Part shown: one piece after another, positions 1 through 6,558 of the stretch
Layout of the letters: each line of letters starts with the position of its first letter
Position numbering within the stretch: the first letter of the stretch is position 1
NCBI GenBank assembly: GCA_964526565.1
Contig: CAZGMC010000111.1
Location: 1-13,339, forward strand
Length of the DNA stretch: 13,339 bases
Reading direction: 5' to 3'
Origin: CAZGMC01 sp964526565
GTDB lineage: Bacteria; Pseudomonadota; Alphaproteobacteria; DSM-16000; Inquilinaceae
Position numbers and translations under genes: made by a program
Notes under the pieces: model-generated
Seen by the model: only the letters and a program-made list of their open reading frames with translations
The model's database searches: none
Told to the model about the DNA's origin: nothing

Positions 1-33
1 CCGCCCCGGTGGGCGCGGCCGGCCCGCCCGCTT

Positions 34-74
34 CCTGCCCGGAAACCTGCCCGGAAACCTGCCCGGAAACCTGC
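34..74. repeat. 12-bp tandem repeat, about 3.4 copies
   Basis: The unit cctgcccggaaa occurs three times perfectly (34-45, 46-57, 58-69), followed by a partial fourth unit (70-74). A decayed relative, ccggaaactgc, sits at 122-132. All three frames reach a stop between 75 and 103, so the array could be the last codons of an upstream gene cut by the window edge, or intergenic DNA. The sequence does not decide between these. Confidence 0.9.
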
Positions 75-295
75 TAAGTGTTGCGAAAAGCGTTTTTGAT
101 TAAAGGCTTATACTTGATTTCCGGAAACTGCTCTGGCACGATCCCACGCGATCCCGACGGCGCCGTACGGGTCGGCCGGCCGCCGCGGCTGTCGCCCGGT
201 CCGGCGCAGGCCGGTCCGCGGACCGCGGTTTGAACGAGCGTCACGGCCCGAAGGCCGCCGGCGGCGCGCCGAACGGGTGGGGGGAGTGACGAGCC
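75..295 (+). promoter_or_regulatory. Upstream region of ihfB with AT-rich island and RBS
   Basis: An A+T-rich island (about 78-124) in otherwise very GC-rich DNA contains a -10-like TATACT at 109-114. No good -35 lies at 16-18 bp: TTGCGA at 81-86 leaves a 22-bp spacer. The promoter call is therefore weak, although the island is the most likely place for it. The ribosome binding site is clear: GGGGAG at 281-286, nine bases before the ATG at 296. Confidence 0.3.
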
Positions 296-580
296 ATGAC
301 AAAATCAGAACTGATCGCCCGTCTCGCCGAACAGCATCCGCATCTGTATCATCGCGACGTCGAGAAGATCGTCACCACCATATTCGAGGAGATCTCCTCG
401 GCGATGGCGCGGGGCCAGCGGGTCGAACTGCGCGGCTTCGGTGCGTTCTCGGTCAAGCAGCGCGAGGCCCGCACCGGACGGAACCCGCGCACCGGCGAGG
501 CGGTTCATGTCGCCGAGAAGTTCGTGCCGTTCTTCAAGACGGGCAAGCAGCTCCGCGAGCGCCTGAACACCGAGGACTAG
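296..580 (+). CDS. ihfB: Integration host factor beta subunit (IHF-beta)
   Basis: This 94-residue protein is the usual length for IHF-beta and matches the family from end to end. It begins MTKSELIARLA, followed by a helical dimerisation region (about 1-45). The DNA-binding beta-arm carries the HU/IHF signature GFGAFSVKQREARTGRNPRTGE (residues 48-69, written here as the family pattern), including the conserved Arg-Asn-Pro of the arm tip whose proline intercalates into DNA. The C-terminal FFKTGKQLRERLN helix is typical. IHF is a heterodimer with IHF-alpha that bends DNA sharply at specific sites and serves recombination, replication and transcription. The ATG at 296 has a good Shine-Dalgarno at 9 bp. 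It leads the + strand block, and ihfB next to a lapA-type gene is a familiar proteobacterial arrangement. Confidence 0.97.
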   Translation: MTKSELIARLAEQHPHLYHRDVEKIVTTIFEEISSAMARGQRVELRGFGAFSVKQREARTGRNPRTGEAVHVAEKFVPFFKTGKQLRERLNTED

Positions 581-603
581 ACCGACGACCGACCCCAGGA
601 CCA

Positions 604-651
604 GACCGGGCACTGGACCGGGCACTGGACCGGGCACTGGACCGGGCACTG
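604..651. repeat. 12-bp tandem repeat, 4 perfect copies
   Basis: Four identical units of gaccgggcactg (604-615, 616-627, 628-639, 640-651) sit in the ihfB-lapA spacer. Degenerate relatives follow up to about 690 (gaccagaccaagcactggac). The array is non-coding on the + strand and lies just upstream of the lapA ribosome binding site at 691-698. A slippage-prone minisatellite here could vary the spacer length between strains. Confidence 0.95.
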
Positions 652-706
652 GACCCAAGACCAGACCAAGCACTGGACCGAAGACCGGCAGAGGAGGGCC
701 GACAGC

Positions 707-1141
707 GTGCGTTTCCTGACCTGGATCATCACCATTCCCGTCGCGCTGGTCCTCATCAGCTTCGCCGTCACCAACCGCGGCTTCGTCACCGTGGGGCTGT
801 GGCCGCTGCCGTTCGAGGTCGATCTGCCGCTCTACCTGCTGGTGCTGGGAGTGCTGATCGTCGGCTTCCTGGCCGGCGGCTTCCTGTCGTGGCTGGGCGG
901 CGGCAGGCATCGCAGCCTGGCCCGCCGCCGCGCCGAACGCATCGACCGGCTGACCGCCGAAGTGCGGCGCCTGCGCGCCCGCCAGGCGGAGGCCGACGAG
1001 GCGGCGCGGCGCACGGCAGAGACCACGCGCGTCGCCCGGTCGCGGCAGGCCGCCGAGGAGGCCGGGCGCCGCGACGTGCCCGCGCTGGCCGCGCCGGCGG
1101 CGCCGGCCGGGCGCCCGGCCCCCACCGCCGAAGTGCATTGA
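707..1141 (+). CDS. LapA-domain (DUF1049) inner-membrane protein
   Basis: This 144-residue protein starts with GTG at 707, chosen because GAGGAGGG (691-698) lies 8 bases upstream. Two hydrophobic segments, about residues 4-20 and 40-63, surround the short loop VTNRGFVTVGLWPLPFEVDL, which is characteristic of the LapA domain (PF06305). A basic, Arg/Glu/Ala-rich helix (about 66-118) follows and is predicted as a cytoplasmic coiled coil. The last 25 residues are an Ala/Pro-rich tail. In E. coli, LapA works with LapB in controlling LpxC turnover and so LPS assembly; that role is established only there, and the homologue here has an unrelated tail. The pairing with ihfB supports the family call. 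The exact function is inferred. Confidence 0.85.
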   Translation: MRFLTWIITIPVALVLISFAVTNRGFVTVGLWPLPFEVDLPLYLLVLGVLIVGFLAGGFLSWLGGGRHRSLARRRAERIDRLTAEVRRLRARQAEADEAARRTAETTRVARSRQAAEEAGRRDVPALAAPAAPAGRPAPTAEVH

Positions 1142-1160
1142 CCGCCGGCCGGCGGTCCCT

Positions 1161-2105
1161 GTGGCCAGCATGCGGATCATCGCCGCCGCCGAGGTCGAAC
1201 AGGCGCTGGACGACAGGGCGCTGGTGGAGCGGCTGCGCCACGCGTTCCGCAATGGCTGCGCCGTACCGTTGCGCCACCGCCACCTGATCCCGGTGCTGGG
1301 CGGCAGCGAGGCGAGCCTGCTGCTGATGCCGGCGTGGCAGAGCAGCCGCCACATCGGCGTCAAGATCACGACCCTGTTCCCCGACAACCCGGCCCGCGGC
1401 CTGCCCACCATCATGGGCGCCTACCTGCTGCTGGACGGCCGCACCGGTACGCCGCTGGCGCTGATCGACGGGCCGTCGCTGACGGCCCGCCGCACCGCCG
1501 CCGCATCGGCGCTGGCCGCCACCTACCTGGCGCGGCAGGACTGCGAGCGGCTGCTGATGGTCGGCACCGGCACCCTGGCGCCGTACCTGATCCGCGCCCA
1601 CGCCGCCGTGCGGCCGATCTGCAACGTGCTGGTCTGGGGCCGCAGCCCGGCCAAGGCACAACGGCTGGCCGCCCGCCTGGACCGGCCGGAGTTCCGCGTC
1701 GGCTTCACCGAGGACCTGGAGACGGCGGTACGCGGCGCCCACGTCATCAGCTGCGCCACGGCGGCGACCGAGGCGCTGATCCACGGCGCGTGGCTGGCGC
1801 CGGGCACGCACCTGGACCTGGTCGGCGGCTTCACGCCCACGATGCGCGAGGCCGACGACGAGGCGGTGCGCCGCGCCCGCGTCTTCGTCGACACCCGCGA
1901 GGGCGCGCTGGCCGAGGCCGGCGACATCCTCCAGCCGATCCGCTCCGGCGTGCTGCGCCAGGACGACATCGCCGGCGACCTGTTCGAACTGACCCGCGGC
2001 GAGCGCGCCGGCCGCCGCTTCTACGACCAGATCACGCTGTTCAAGTCGGTCGGCACAGCGCTGGAGGACCTGGCCGCCGCGCAGCACGTCGTCAAGGTGG
2101 TGTAG
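1161..2105 (+). CDS. Ornithine cyclodeaminase/mu-crystallin family NAD(P)-dependent enzyme
   Basis: This 314-residue protein has the normal family length. An N-terminal substrate/dimerisation half carries LLLMPAW (54-60), GVKITTLFPDNPARGLPT (66-83, with the substrate-contacting Lys68) and LTARRTAAASALAA (107-120). A Rossmann domain follows, with the dinucleotide loop VGTGTLAP (134-141). GGFTPTMREADDE (222-234) resembles ketimine or alanine-dehydrogenase-like members more than true ornithine cyclodeaminases, which have a different segment here. The C-terminal SVGTALEDLAAA helix is typical. Likely substrates are a cyclic ketimine (pyrroline-2- or piperideine-2-carboxylate) or an alpha-keto acid/amino acid pair; the sequence alone does not choose. 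The start is uncertain: GTG at 1161 or ATG at 1170, neither with a strong Shine-Dalgarno. It lies 19 bp after the lapA homologue and 3 bp before the epimerase. Confidence 0.9.
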   Translation: MASMRIIAAAEVEQALDDRALVERLRHAFRNGCAVPLRHRHLIPVLGGSEASLLLMPAWQSSRHIGVKITTLFPDNPARGLPTIMGAYLLLDGRTGTPLALIDGPSLTARRTAAASALAATYLARQDCERLLMVGTGTLAPYLIRAHAAVRPICNVLVWGRSPAKAQRLAARLDRPEFRVGFTEDLETAVRGAHVISCATAATEALIHGAWLAPGTHLDLVGGFTPTMREADDEAVRRARVFVDTREGALAEAGDILQPIRSGVLRQDDIAGDLFELTRGERAGRRFYDQITLFKSVGTALEDLAAAQHVVKVV

Positions 2106-2108
2106 GCC

Positions 2109-3383
2109 ATGACCGCCCCCGGGCCTGTCCGCGAGCCTGCCCCCGGGCCTGCCGCCGGGCCTGCCGCCGGGCCCGCCGCCGACACGGTGCCGGCCCTGTG
2201 GCCGTGGCTGCTGCGCACGGTGCTGCCGTTCTGGGCCGAGGCCGGCGTCGACCGCCGCGATGGCGGCTTTGTCGAGCGCCTGACCGCGGACGGCCGGCCG
2301 GCCCCGGACGACTGCAAGCGGGTGCGGGTGCAGGCGCGGCAGATCTACGTGTTCAGCCATGCCCACCTGCTCGGCGCCCCGGCCTGGACACTGGAGGCGG
2401 CGCACCACGGCTTCGCCTTCCTGACCCGGCACTACTGGGACGAGGCCGACGGCGGCGGCTGGTGCCGCGCGGTGACCCGCACCGGCGCCCCCCTCGACCG
2501 CCTGAAGGACGCCTACGACCACGCCTTCGTCCTGTTCGCCATGGCCTGGTACCACCGGGCCGGCGGCGATCCCGCCGCCCTGGCGACGGCCGACCGGACC
2601 CTGGCATTCCTGGACCGGCGCCTGGCCGATGCGGAACACGGCGGCTATCATGAGCACCTGGTACCCGGCGCCGCCGCCGACTGGCCGCTGCCGCGCCGGC
2701 AGAACCCGCACATGCACCTGCTGGAGGCACTGCTGGCGCTGTACGAGGCGACCGGTGACGAGCGCTGGCGGGCGCGGGCGGCGGATGTGTTGGCGTTGTT
2801 TCGCCGCCGCTTCTTCGACGCGGCCACCGGCACGCTCGGCGAATGCTTCGGCCGCGACTGGCGGCCGGCGCCGGCCCCGGACGGTCTGGTGCGCGAGCCC
2901 GGCCACCATTTCGAATGGGTCTGGCTGCTGCTGCACTACCGGCGCCTCACCGGCGACGACGGCGTGCTGGCGCCGGCCGAGCGCCTCTACCGCTTCGCCA
3001 TGGCCCACGGTTTCGCCCGCCCCGGCGGTGTCGACGATGGCGGGCATGGCCCGGGTGGCAGCGCTCGGGGGGGCGGCGCCGCCGTGCTCGACCGGGTCGA
3101 CCCGCACGGGACGGTGCTGGCCGACACGCGGCGGCTGTGGCCGCAGACCGAGGCGGTCAAGGCCTGGGCGGCGCGGCACGAGCTGCTGGGCGCCCCGGAC
3201 GCCGCCGCGCACGCACGCGCCCATCTGGGGCTGCTGTTCCGCGACCACCTGGGGGCCGGCCACGGCATCTGGCGCGAGTGGCTGGACCGTGACGGGCACG
3301 AACTGACCGGCTACGTCCCGGCCACATCGCTCTACCACGTGTTCCTGTGCATGACCGAGGTCATGCGCGTCCTGGATCGCTGA
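2109..3383 (+). CDS. AGE-family sugar epimerase/isomerase
   Basis: This 424-residue member of the N-acylglucosamine 2-epimerase family has an (alpha/alpha)6-barrel fold. Family hallmarks are in order: VRVQARQIYVFSHAHL (72-87), KDAYDHAFVLFA (133-144), QNPHMHLLEALLALYE (198-213), EPGHHFEWVWLLLHY (263-277), LWPQTEAVKAW (343-353) and a terminal YVPATSLYHVF (402-412). Conserved histidines His201, His203, His266, His267 and His410 are candidates for the catalytic set. Members interconvert N-acetylglucosamine/N-acetylmannosamine, mannose/fructose or cellobiose epimers; the substrate cannot be read here. ATG at 2109 lies 3 bp after the previous stop, with AAGGTGG (2094-2100) as Shine-Dalgarno, so translation is probably coupled. 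Two oddities are a Pro/Ala/Gly N-terminal extension (about 4-26) encoded by a 12-bp repeat, and a Gly-rich insert (about 307-325). Confidence 0.9.
   Translation: MTAPGPVREPAPGPAAGPAAGPAADTVPALWPWLLRTVLPFWAEAGVDRRDGGFVERLTADGRPAPDDCKRVRVQARQIYVFSHAHLLGAPAWTLEAAHHGFAFLTRHYWDEADGGGWCRAVTRTGAPLDRLKDAYDHAFVLFAMAWYHRAGGDPAALATADRTLAFLDRRLADAEHGGYHEHLVPGAAADWPLPRRQNPHMHLLEALLALYEATGDERWRARAADVLALFRRRFFDAATGTLGECFGRDWRPAPAPDGLVREPGHHFEWVWLLLHYRRLTGDDGVLAPAERLYRFAMAHGFARPGGVDDGGHGPGGSARGGGAAVLDRVDPHGTVLADTRRLWPQTEAVKAWAARHELLGAPDAAAHARAHLGLLFRDHLGAGHGIWREWLDRDGHELTGYVPATSLYHVFLCMTEVMRVLDR
2121..2180. repeat. In-frame 12-bp tandem repeat, 5 units, in the epimerase N-terminus
   Basis: Five 12-bp units follow each other: 2121-2132, 2133-2144, 2145-2156, 2157-2168 and 2169-2180. 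Units 3 and 4 are identical (gggcctgccgcc) and the others differ by one to three bases. Each unit encodes four residues (PGPV, REPA, PGPA, AGPA, AGPA style). They form a disordered leader before the catalytic domain, which begins near residue 28. Confidence 0.9.
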
Positions 3384-3392
3384 TATCAGCGA
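3377..3392. other. 16-bp perfect palindrome joining two convergent stop codons
   Basis: TCGCTGATATCAGCGA is perfectly self-complementary. It contains the TGA of the epimerase (3381-3383, + strand) and the TGA of the chain-length gene (3386-3388, - strand), which are only 2 bp apart. As RNA it could form a 6-bp stem with an ATAT loop from either strand. No U-tract follows on either side, so a strong intrinsic terminator is not supported. Confidence 0.6.
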
Positions 3393-4825
3393 CTGGCACC
3401 GGAGGTCGCGTAGACCGGAAGGCTGGGCATTCCCATGCGGCGCCTGCGGCCCCGCCGGCTCGATGCCGCCGACATCAGAATGCCGAGCGGCTCGATCTCC
3501 GTCGCCTGCTCCAGGTCGGCCAGGGTGCGGACCCGCCGGTCGAGGAATTCGAGGGCTGCCGACAGCACGATACCGAGCCCCAGACCGCCGCAGACCGCCG
3601 CGGCGATGATGAGCACCTTGGGCGGAGGAAAGGTCGGCCCGAGCGGCGGCAGGGCCGCGTCGAGCGGGACGATGTTCACGAAGGATTGCTGGGCCCGCAT
3701 CTGCAAGGATGCGGCGCGTTCCTCTGCCATGTCAAGGCGACGCTGACGAAACTCGACTTCGTCCAAGAGCCCGTTCAGCGTGTCCCGCAGTTCCTGGAGC
3801 TCAAGCATCTCCCGCCGCTTCTGGGCGATCTGACGTTGCACGGAGGCAACCTGATGCTCCAGGATCTGCACCTGCGCGGCGGTCCGCCGACGCGCGGCGT
3901 CCTCTTCCTGCCTGATCTGCCGGATCAGCGTGTCCCGGGTGGAGTTGAGGGCGATCACCTGCGGATTGTTCGGGCCGACACGGCTCATCAGGCTGGCCAC
4001 TTCCGCGTCCAGGGTGGTCAGTTCCCTGCGCAGGCGCGCCAGTGCCGGGGTTTCGTTGTCCGGATTGGAGGCGAGGTCCGGCGGCGCGACTCCGGCGTCG
4101 GCGTAGGACTCGAGAACGGAGCGGGCCGAGAACAGCTCGCTTTGCAGGCGGACCAGCTCGCTGGAAAGCGCAACCAGCTCCGCCTCATCCCGCCGGATGT
4201 CGACCTGCTGGTTGAGCAGCATTCCGTTTTCCCTGCTGAAGGCCGCCAGCTCCTGGCGTGCCGCCATGAACTCGCTGCGCAACTCCTCGATCTGGCTGGT
4301 ATACCAGTCCGCGCTGCGACGGGCCGGCGCGATCTGCATTTCCAACTGTTCATTGATGAAGACCGACATGTAGGCATTGGCTATCGAGGCCGCCTTGTCG
4401 GGAGACGCCGCCGTATATTGAATCACCATGATGTTGCTGATGCCCAGGAAACCTGCATCGACATTGGCCTGCAATTGATGAGCGATCCAAAGACCGAGAT
4501 CGCCGCGGCCATCGGTTGTCTCCTCGAAAGCGCGCCGGAACTCTGGATCGTTTGCAAGCCGAAGGTGGCGCACCACCTGAAGCGCAATCCGTTCGCTCGT
4601 TACAAGGGATCTTTGGGTTTCCCGATAATCCCTTAATGGCATCGATATGGATTCACCCGTAATAAGATCAGGCTCTGCCAGGTTATGCATCAACGTCGCC
4701 TCGGCCGTATAAAGCCGCGGGAGAGAATCGGCGACCACTATCGCTATGGGAAGCATGCTGATCCCGGCCACCATTATGATCCACTTCCGGGCCCAGAATA
4801 TGGCCAGAATCTGGTGAAGTCCCAT
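3386..4825 (-). CDS. Wzz/EpsF-type polysaccharide chain-length determinant (co-polymerase)
   Basis: This 479-residue inner-membrane protein has the standard layout: a short cytoplasmic N-terminus, TM1 (about 14-33), a periplasmic domain beginning LPRLYTAEATLMHN, a long coiled-coil region (about 170-370, rich in Glu, Arg, Leu and Gln), then a Pro-rich segment LPPLGPTFPPP (about 392-402) directly before TM2 (about 404-425). The cytoplasmic tail is short and basic (SSRRGRRRRMG) and ends without a kinase domain, so this is a split system of the EpsF or Firmicute type rather than a fused Wzc. Such proteins set chain length and couple polymerisation to export of extracellular polysaccharide. ATG at 4825 has the Shine-Dalgarno AGAGGA about 7 bases upstream. 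The likely partner is the kinase homologue diverging at 5245. Confidence 0.9.
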   Translation of the reverse strand: MGLHQILAIFWARKWIIMVAGISMLPIAIVVADSLPRLYTAEATLMHNLAEPDLITGESISMPLRDYRETQRSLVTSERIALQVVRHLRLANDPEFRRAFEETTDGRGDLGLWIAHQLQANVDAGFLGISNIMVIQYTAASPDKAASIANAYMSVFINEQLEMQIAPARRSADWYTSQIEELRSEFMAARQELAAFSRENGMLLNQQVDIRRDEAELVALSSELVRLQSELFSARSVLESYADAGVAPPDLASNPDNETPALARLRRELTTLDAEVASLMSRVGPNNPQVIALNSTRDTLIRQIRQEEDAARRRTAAQVQILEHQVASVQRQIAQKRREMLELQELRDTLNGLLDEVEFRQRRLDMAEERAASLQMRAQQSFVNIVPLDAALPPLGPTFPPPKVLIIAAAVCGGLGLGIVLSAALEFLDRRVRTLADLEQATEIEPLGILMSAASSRRGRRRRMGMPSLPVYATSGASR

Positions 4826-5244
4826 GCCTTGGTCCTCTTTGCCCTTCTGGGCCCTTCCGGGCCGATCTGGGCCGATCTGGAAAACGCGCTACGGCAACCC
4901 GATCCTGTCGGGTGGACGGGCTCGATCAAGTCTGCGCGGAACCCGATCGGAATGCCAGCTTCCTTGACGCATCTGATGGTAAATGGTTCGGTGAGTCGGC
5001 ATCCGGGTCCCGAAGGCGCCGGCCCGGTACGATGCCGAAAATTGCCGACGCTCATGGGCACAGCTTGCTTGATCCGATGCCGAAGGACATACTTAGGGAT
5101 GACGATGTCATGACCAGGGTGCTCGCGATACTGGCCGATGCTATATTACTTCCAGTCTGTTGGTTCTAGTTCCATCGGAGATCGAGAGGGGCCCGCTCGA
5201 CGCATTCATCCGAGGGCCATGGCGCAGGCGCCCATTGGATCGCC
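4826..5244. promoter_or_regulatory. Divergent intergenic region between chain-length and kinase genes
   Basis: These 419 bases contain no convincing gene. They should hold promoters for both flanking genes. The best AT-rich core is ctatattact at 5141-5150 (TATATT on the + strand), without a recognisable -35 at the right distance. Other items are a tandem gggccgatct pair (4859-4878), a direct repeat of gatgccgaa near 5031 and 5075, and a nine-codon ATG reading frame at 5219-5248 (MAQAPIGSP) whose TGA overlaps the kinase ATG. No ncRNA or riboswitch was recognised. Confidence 0.35.
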
Positions 5245-6462
5245 ATGACGAATGCAGATCGTACCGCCGACTCCGGATCAGATGGGGTTCAGGAAGACCA
5301 GACGGCCGGCCGGCCCGATGTCGCTCGCATCAACGGCAACAGTACCATAGAGCGTGCCGGACACGTGCTGAGCGGCCTTTTGCGCCCTGCACCGGCACGG
5401 TCGCTTGTTTCCCAGCCATCAGAGCCAGCAGGAGAGACGCCGGTGTCTTCCGTCAGGCGCGCGTCGGCGCGGAGGCCATCGACTGCCGATCCCGGCGTCA
5501 CATCGCACCCGCACCCGCACGATCCGGCGTCATCCACGAATGGCGCCCACGGCGCGGAGGACACCGCCATGAGAGCCCAGGCCGCGCGCGGACTGCCGCC
5601 CAGCCATGTCCATGCCGACAGGCACGACAGCAAGAAACTCGGCCGCATTCTGGTCGAAACCGGCAAGCTGACCCCCAGGGATGTTGACACCATCCTGGAA
5701 AAGCAGTCTGCGCTTGACTGCTCGTTCGGCAAGGCGGCTGTGGCGCTCGGCCTCGTCAGCAGGGCGGATGTCACGGAAGCCCTGGAGCACCAGTTCCAGT
5801 ATCCGACGCTGTACAACAACCCGGACTTCCGCACGATTTCCCGGGAACTGGTCGTCGGTCACAAGCCGTCCAGTGCCGCGGCAGAGCGGATCAGGGCCAT
5901 GCGATCCTCGCTCATTCACGTTTCGCTGGCCGAGGGCTTCCGCTCTCTGGCCGTGGTCGGAGTCCACCGCCGGGTGGGGACCACCTATTTTGCGGCGAAC
6001 CTGGCCCTGGCCATGGCCCAGGTGTCGCATTCGACCCTTCTGGTCGAGGCAAACATGCGCAACCCGCGGCTTGCCGAAATGTGGGGCATTTCCCGGCGGG
6101 CCCGAGGCCTGCCCGAGCTGCTGCGCTACCAGGACATGAGATCGGCGATCATCATCCATCAGATCGTTCCGAATCTGTCCCTGCTGCCGAGCGGCGCCGA
6201 GCCACCCAATCCGCAGGAACTGCTCAGCTCGCCAGGTTTCAATTCATTGCGGCAACGCCTGGAGCAGGACTACGAGGTGGTGATCTACGATACACCGTCT
6301 GCGGCGGAGTACGCCGATGCCTGCGTGGTGAGCGCCCGCGTCGGGGCGGCCGTTATCGTGGCACGACGTCACAAGACGCGCTACAAGGCAGCCTCGCAGC
6401 TGCTCGACCGGTTGACCGGCTTCAACTGCGAGGTCGTGGGAACCGTGCTCAATCATTATTGA
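5245..6462 (+). CDS. EpsG/CpsD-like BY-kinase homologue with N-terminal MshEN-like domain; degenerate P-loop
   Basis: This 405-residue cytoplasmic protein has three parts: a Ser/Pro/Ala-rich, probably disordered leader (1-128), an MshEN/GspE-N-like domain (about 131-190; LGRILVETGKL to FQYPTLYNN), and a CpsD/EpsG-type P-loop domain (about 205-405; ERIRAMRSSL, ANLALAMAQ, VVIYDTPSA). Bacterial tyrosine kinases of this class pair with a Wzz partner to control polysaccharide export, and the divergent neighbour is such a partner. The Walker A position that should be GxGKT/S reads RVGTT (243-247), so the lysine is Thr246. Walker A' reads VEANMRNP instead of the usual DADxR pattern. No C-terminal tyrosine cluster exists, only a final Tyr405. 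Catalysis is therefore doubtful. A better-supported start may be ATG 5569, with GGAGG (5556-5560) 8 bases upstream. It removes the leader and gives 297 residues, close to typical EpsG length. Confidence 0.85.
   Translation: MTNADRTADSGSDGVQEDQTAGRPDVARINGNSTIERAGHVLSGLLRPAPARSLVSQPSEPAGETPVSSVRRASARRPSTADPGVTSHPHPHDPASSTNGAHGAEDTAMRAQAARGLPPSHVHADRHDSKKLGRILVETGKLTPRDVDTILEKQSALDCSFGKAAVALGLVSRADVTEALEHQFQYPTLYNNPDFRTISRELVVGHKPSSAAAERIRAMRSSLIHVSLAEGFRSLAVVGVHRRVGTTYFAANLALAMAQVSHSTLLVEANMRNPRLAEMWGISRRARGLPELLRYQDMRSAIIIHQIVPNLSLLPSGAEPPNPQELLSSPGFNSLRQRLEQDYEVVIYDTPSAAEYADACVVSARVGAAVIVARRHKTRYKAASQLLDRLTGFNCEVVGTVLNHY
5556..5571 (+). promoter_or_regulatory. Strong internal RBS and alternative start of the kinase homologue
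   Basis: GGAGG at 5556-5560 lies 8 bases before an in-frame ATG (5569-5571, residue 109 of the long form). The upstream ATG at 5245 has no comparable Shine-Dalgarno. The MshEN-like domain starts about 20 residues after this ATG, so a protein made from it would still hold every recognisable domain. Confidence 0.5.
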
Positions 6463-6558
6463 TCGCGTCGATCCGGACAGCGGCGCCGGCGGCGGCCGGA
6501 CGAAGATGACGTCGTTGCCACGCAGCGACAGGGCGGGAGTCTTCTCCTGCGCGCCGTT

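Noticed and set aside
85..120. IHF binding site upstream of ihfB (autoregulation)
   Set aside because: AATCAA words occur on the - strand, but the TTR part of the consensus is missing at the required distance in both.
277..1287. Open frame of 336 codons overlapping ihfB and lapA in another + frame
   Set aside because: It contains ALDRALDRALD text produced by the 12-bp repeat and no domain; ihfB and lapA are certain in the other frames.
786..3338. Open frame of 850 codons on the - strand opposite lapA, cyclodeaminase and epimerase genes
   Set aside because: Three recognisable proteins occupy the + strand here. The - frame is low-complexity and reflects high GC only.
3347..4636. Open frame of 429 codons on the + strand opposite the chain-length gene
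   Set aside because: It is antisense to a complete Wzz-type protein and has no recognisable domain.
5130..5150. Sigma-54 type promoter (tggccgatgctatatt) before the kinase gene
   Set aside because: The GC of the -12 element is not at the required spacing from the GG of the -24 element.
6463..6558. Intrinsic terminator between the convergent kinase and giant genes
   Set aside because: GC-rich inverted pieces (tccgg/ccgga) exist, but there is no compact stem followed by a T-run on either strand.
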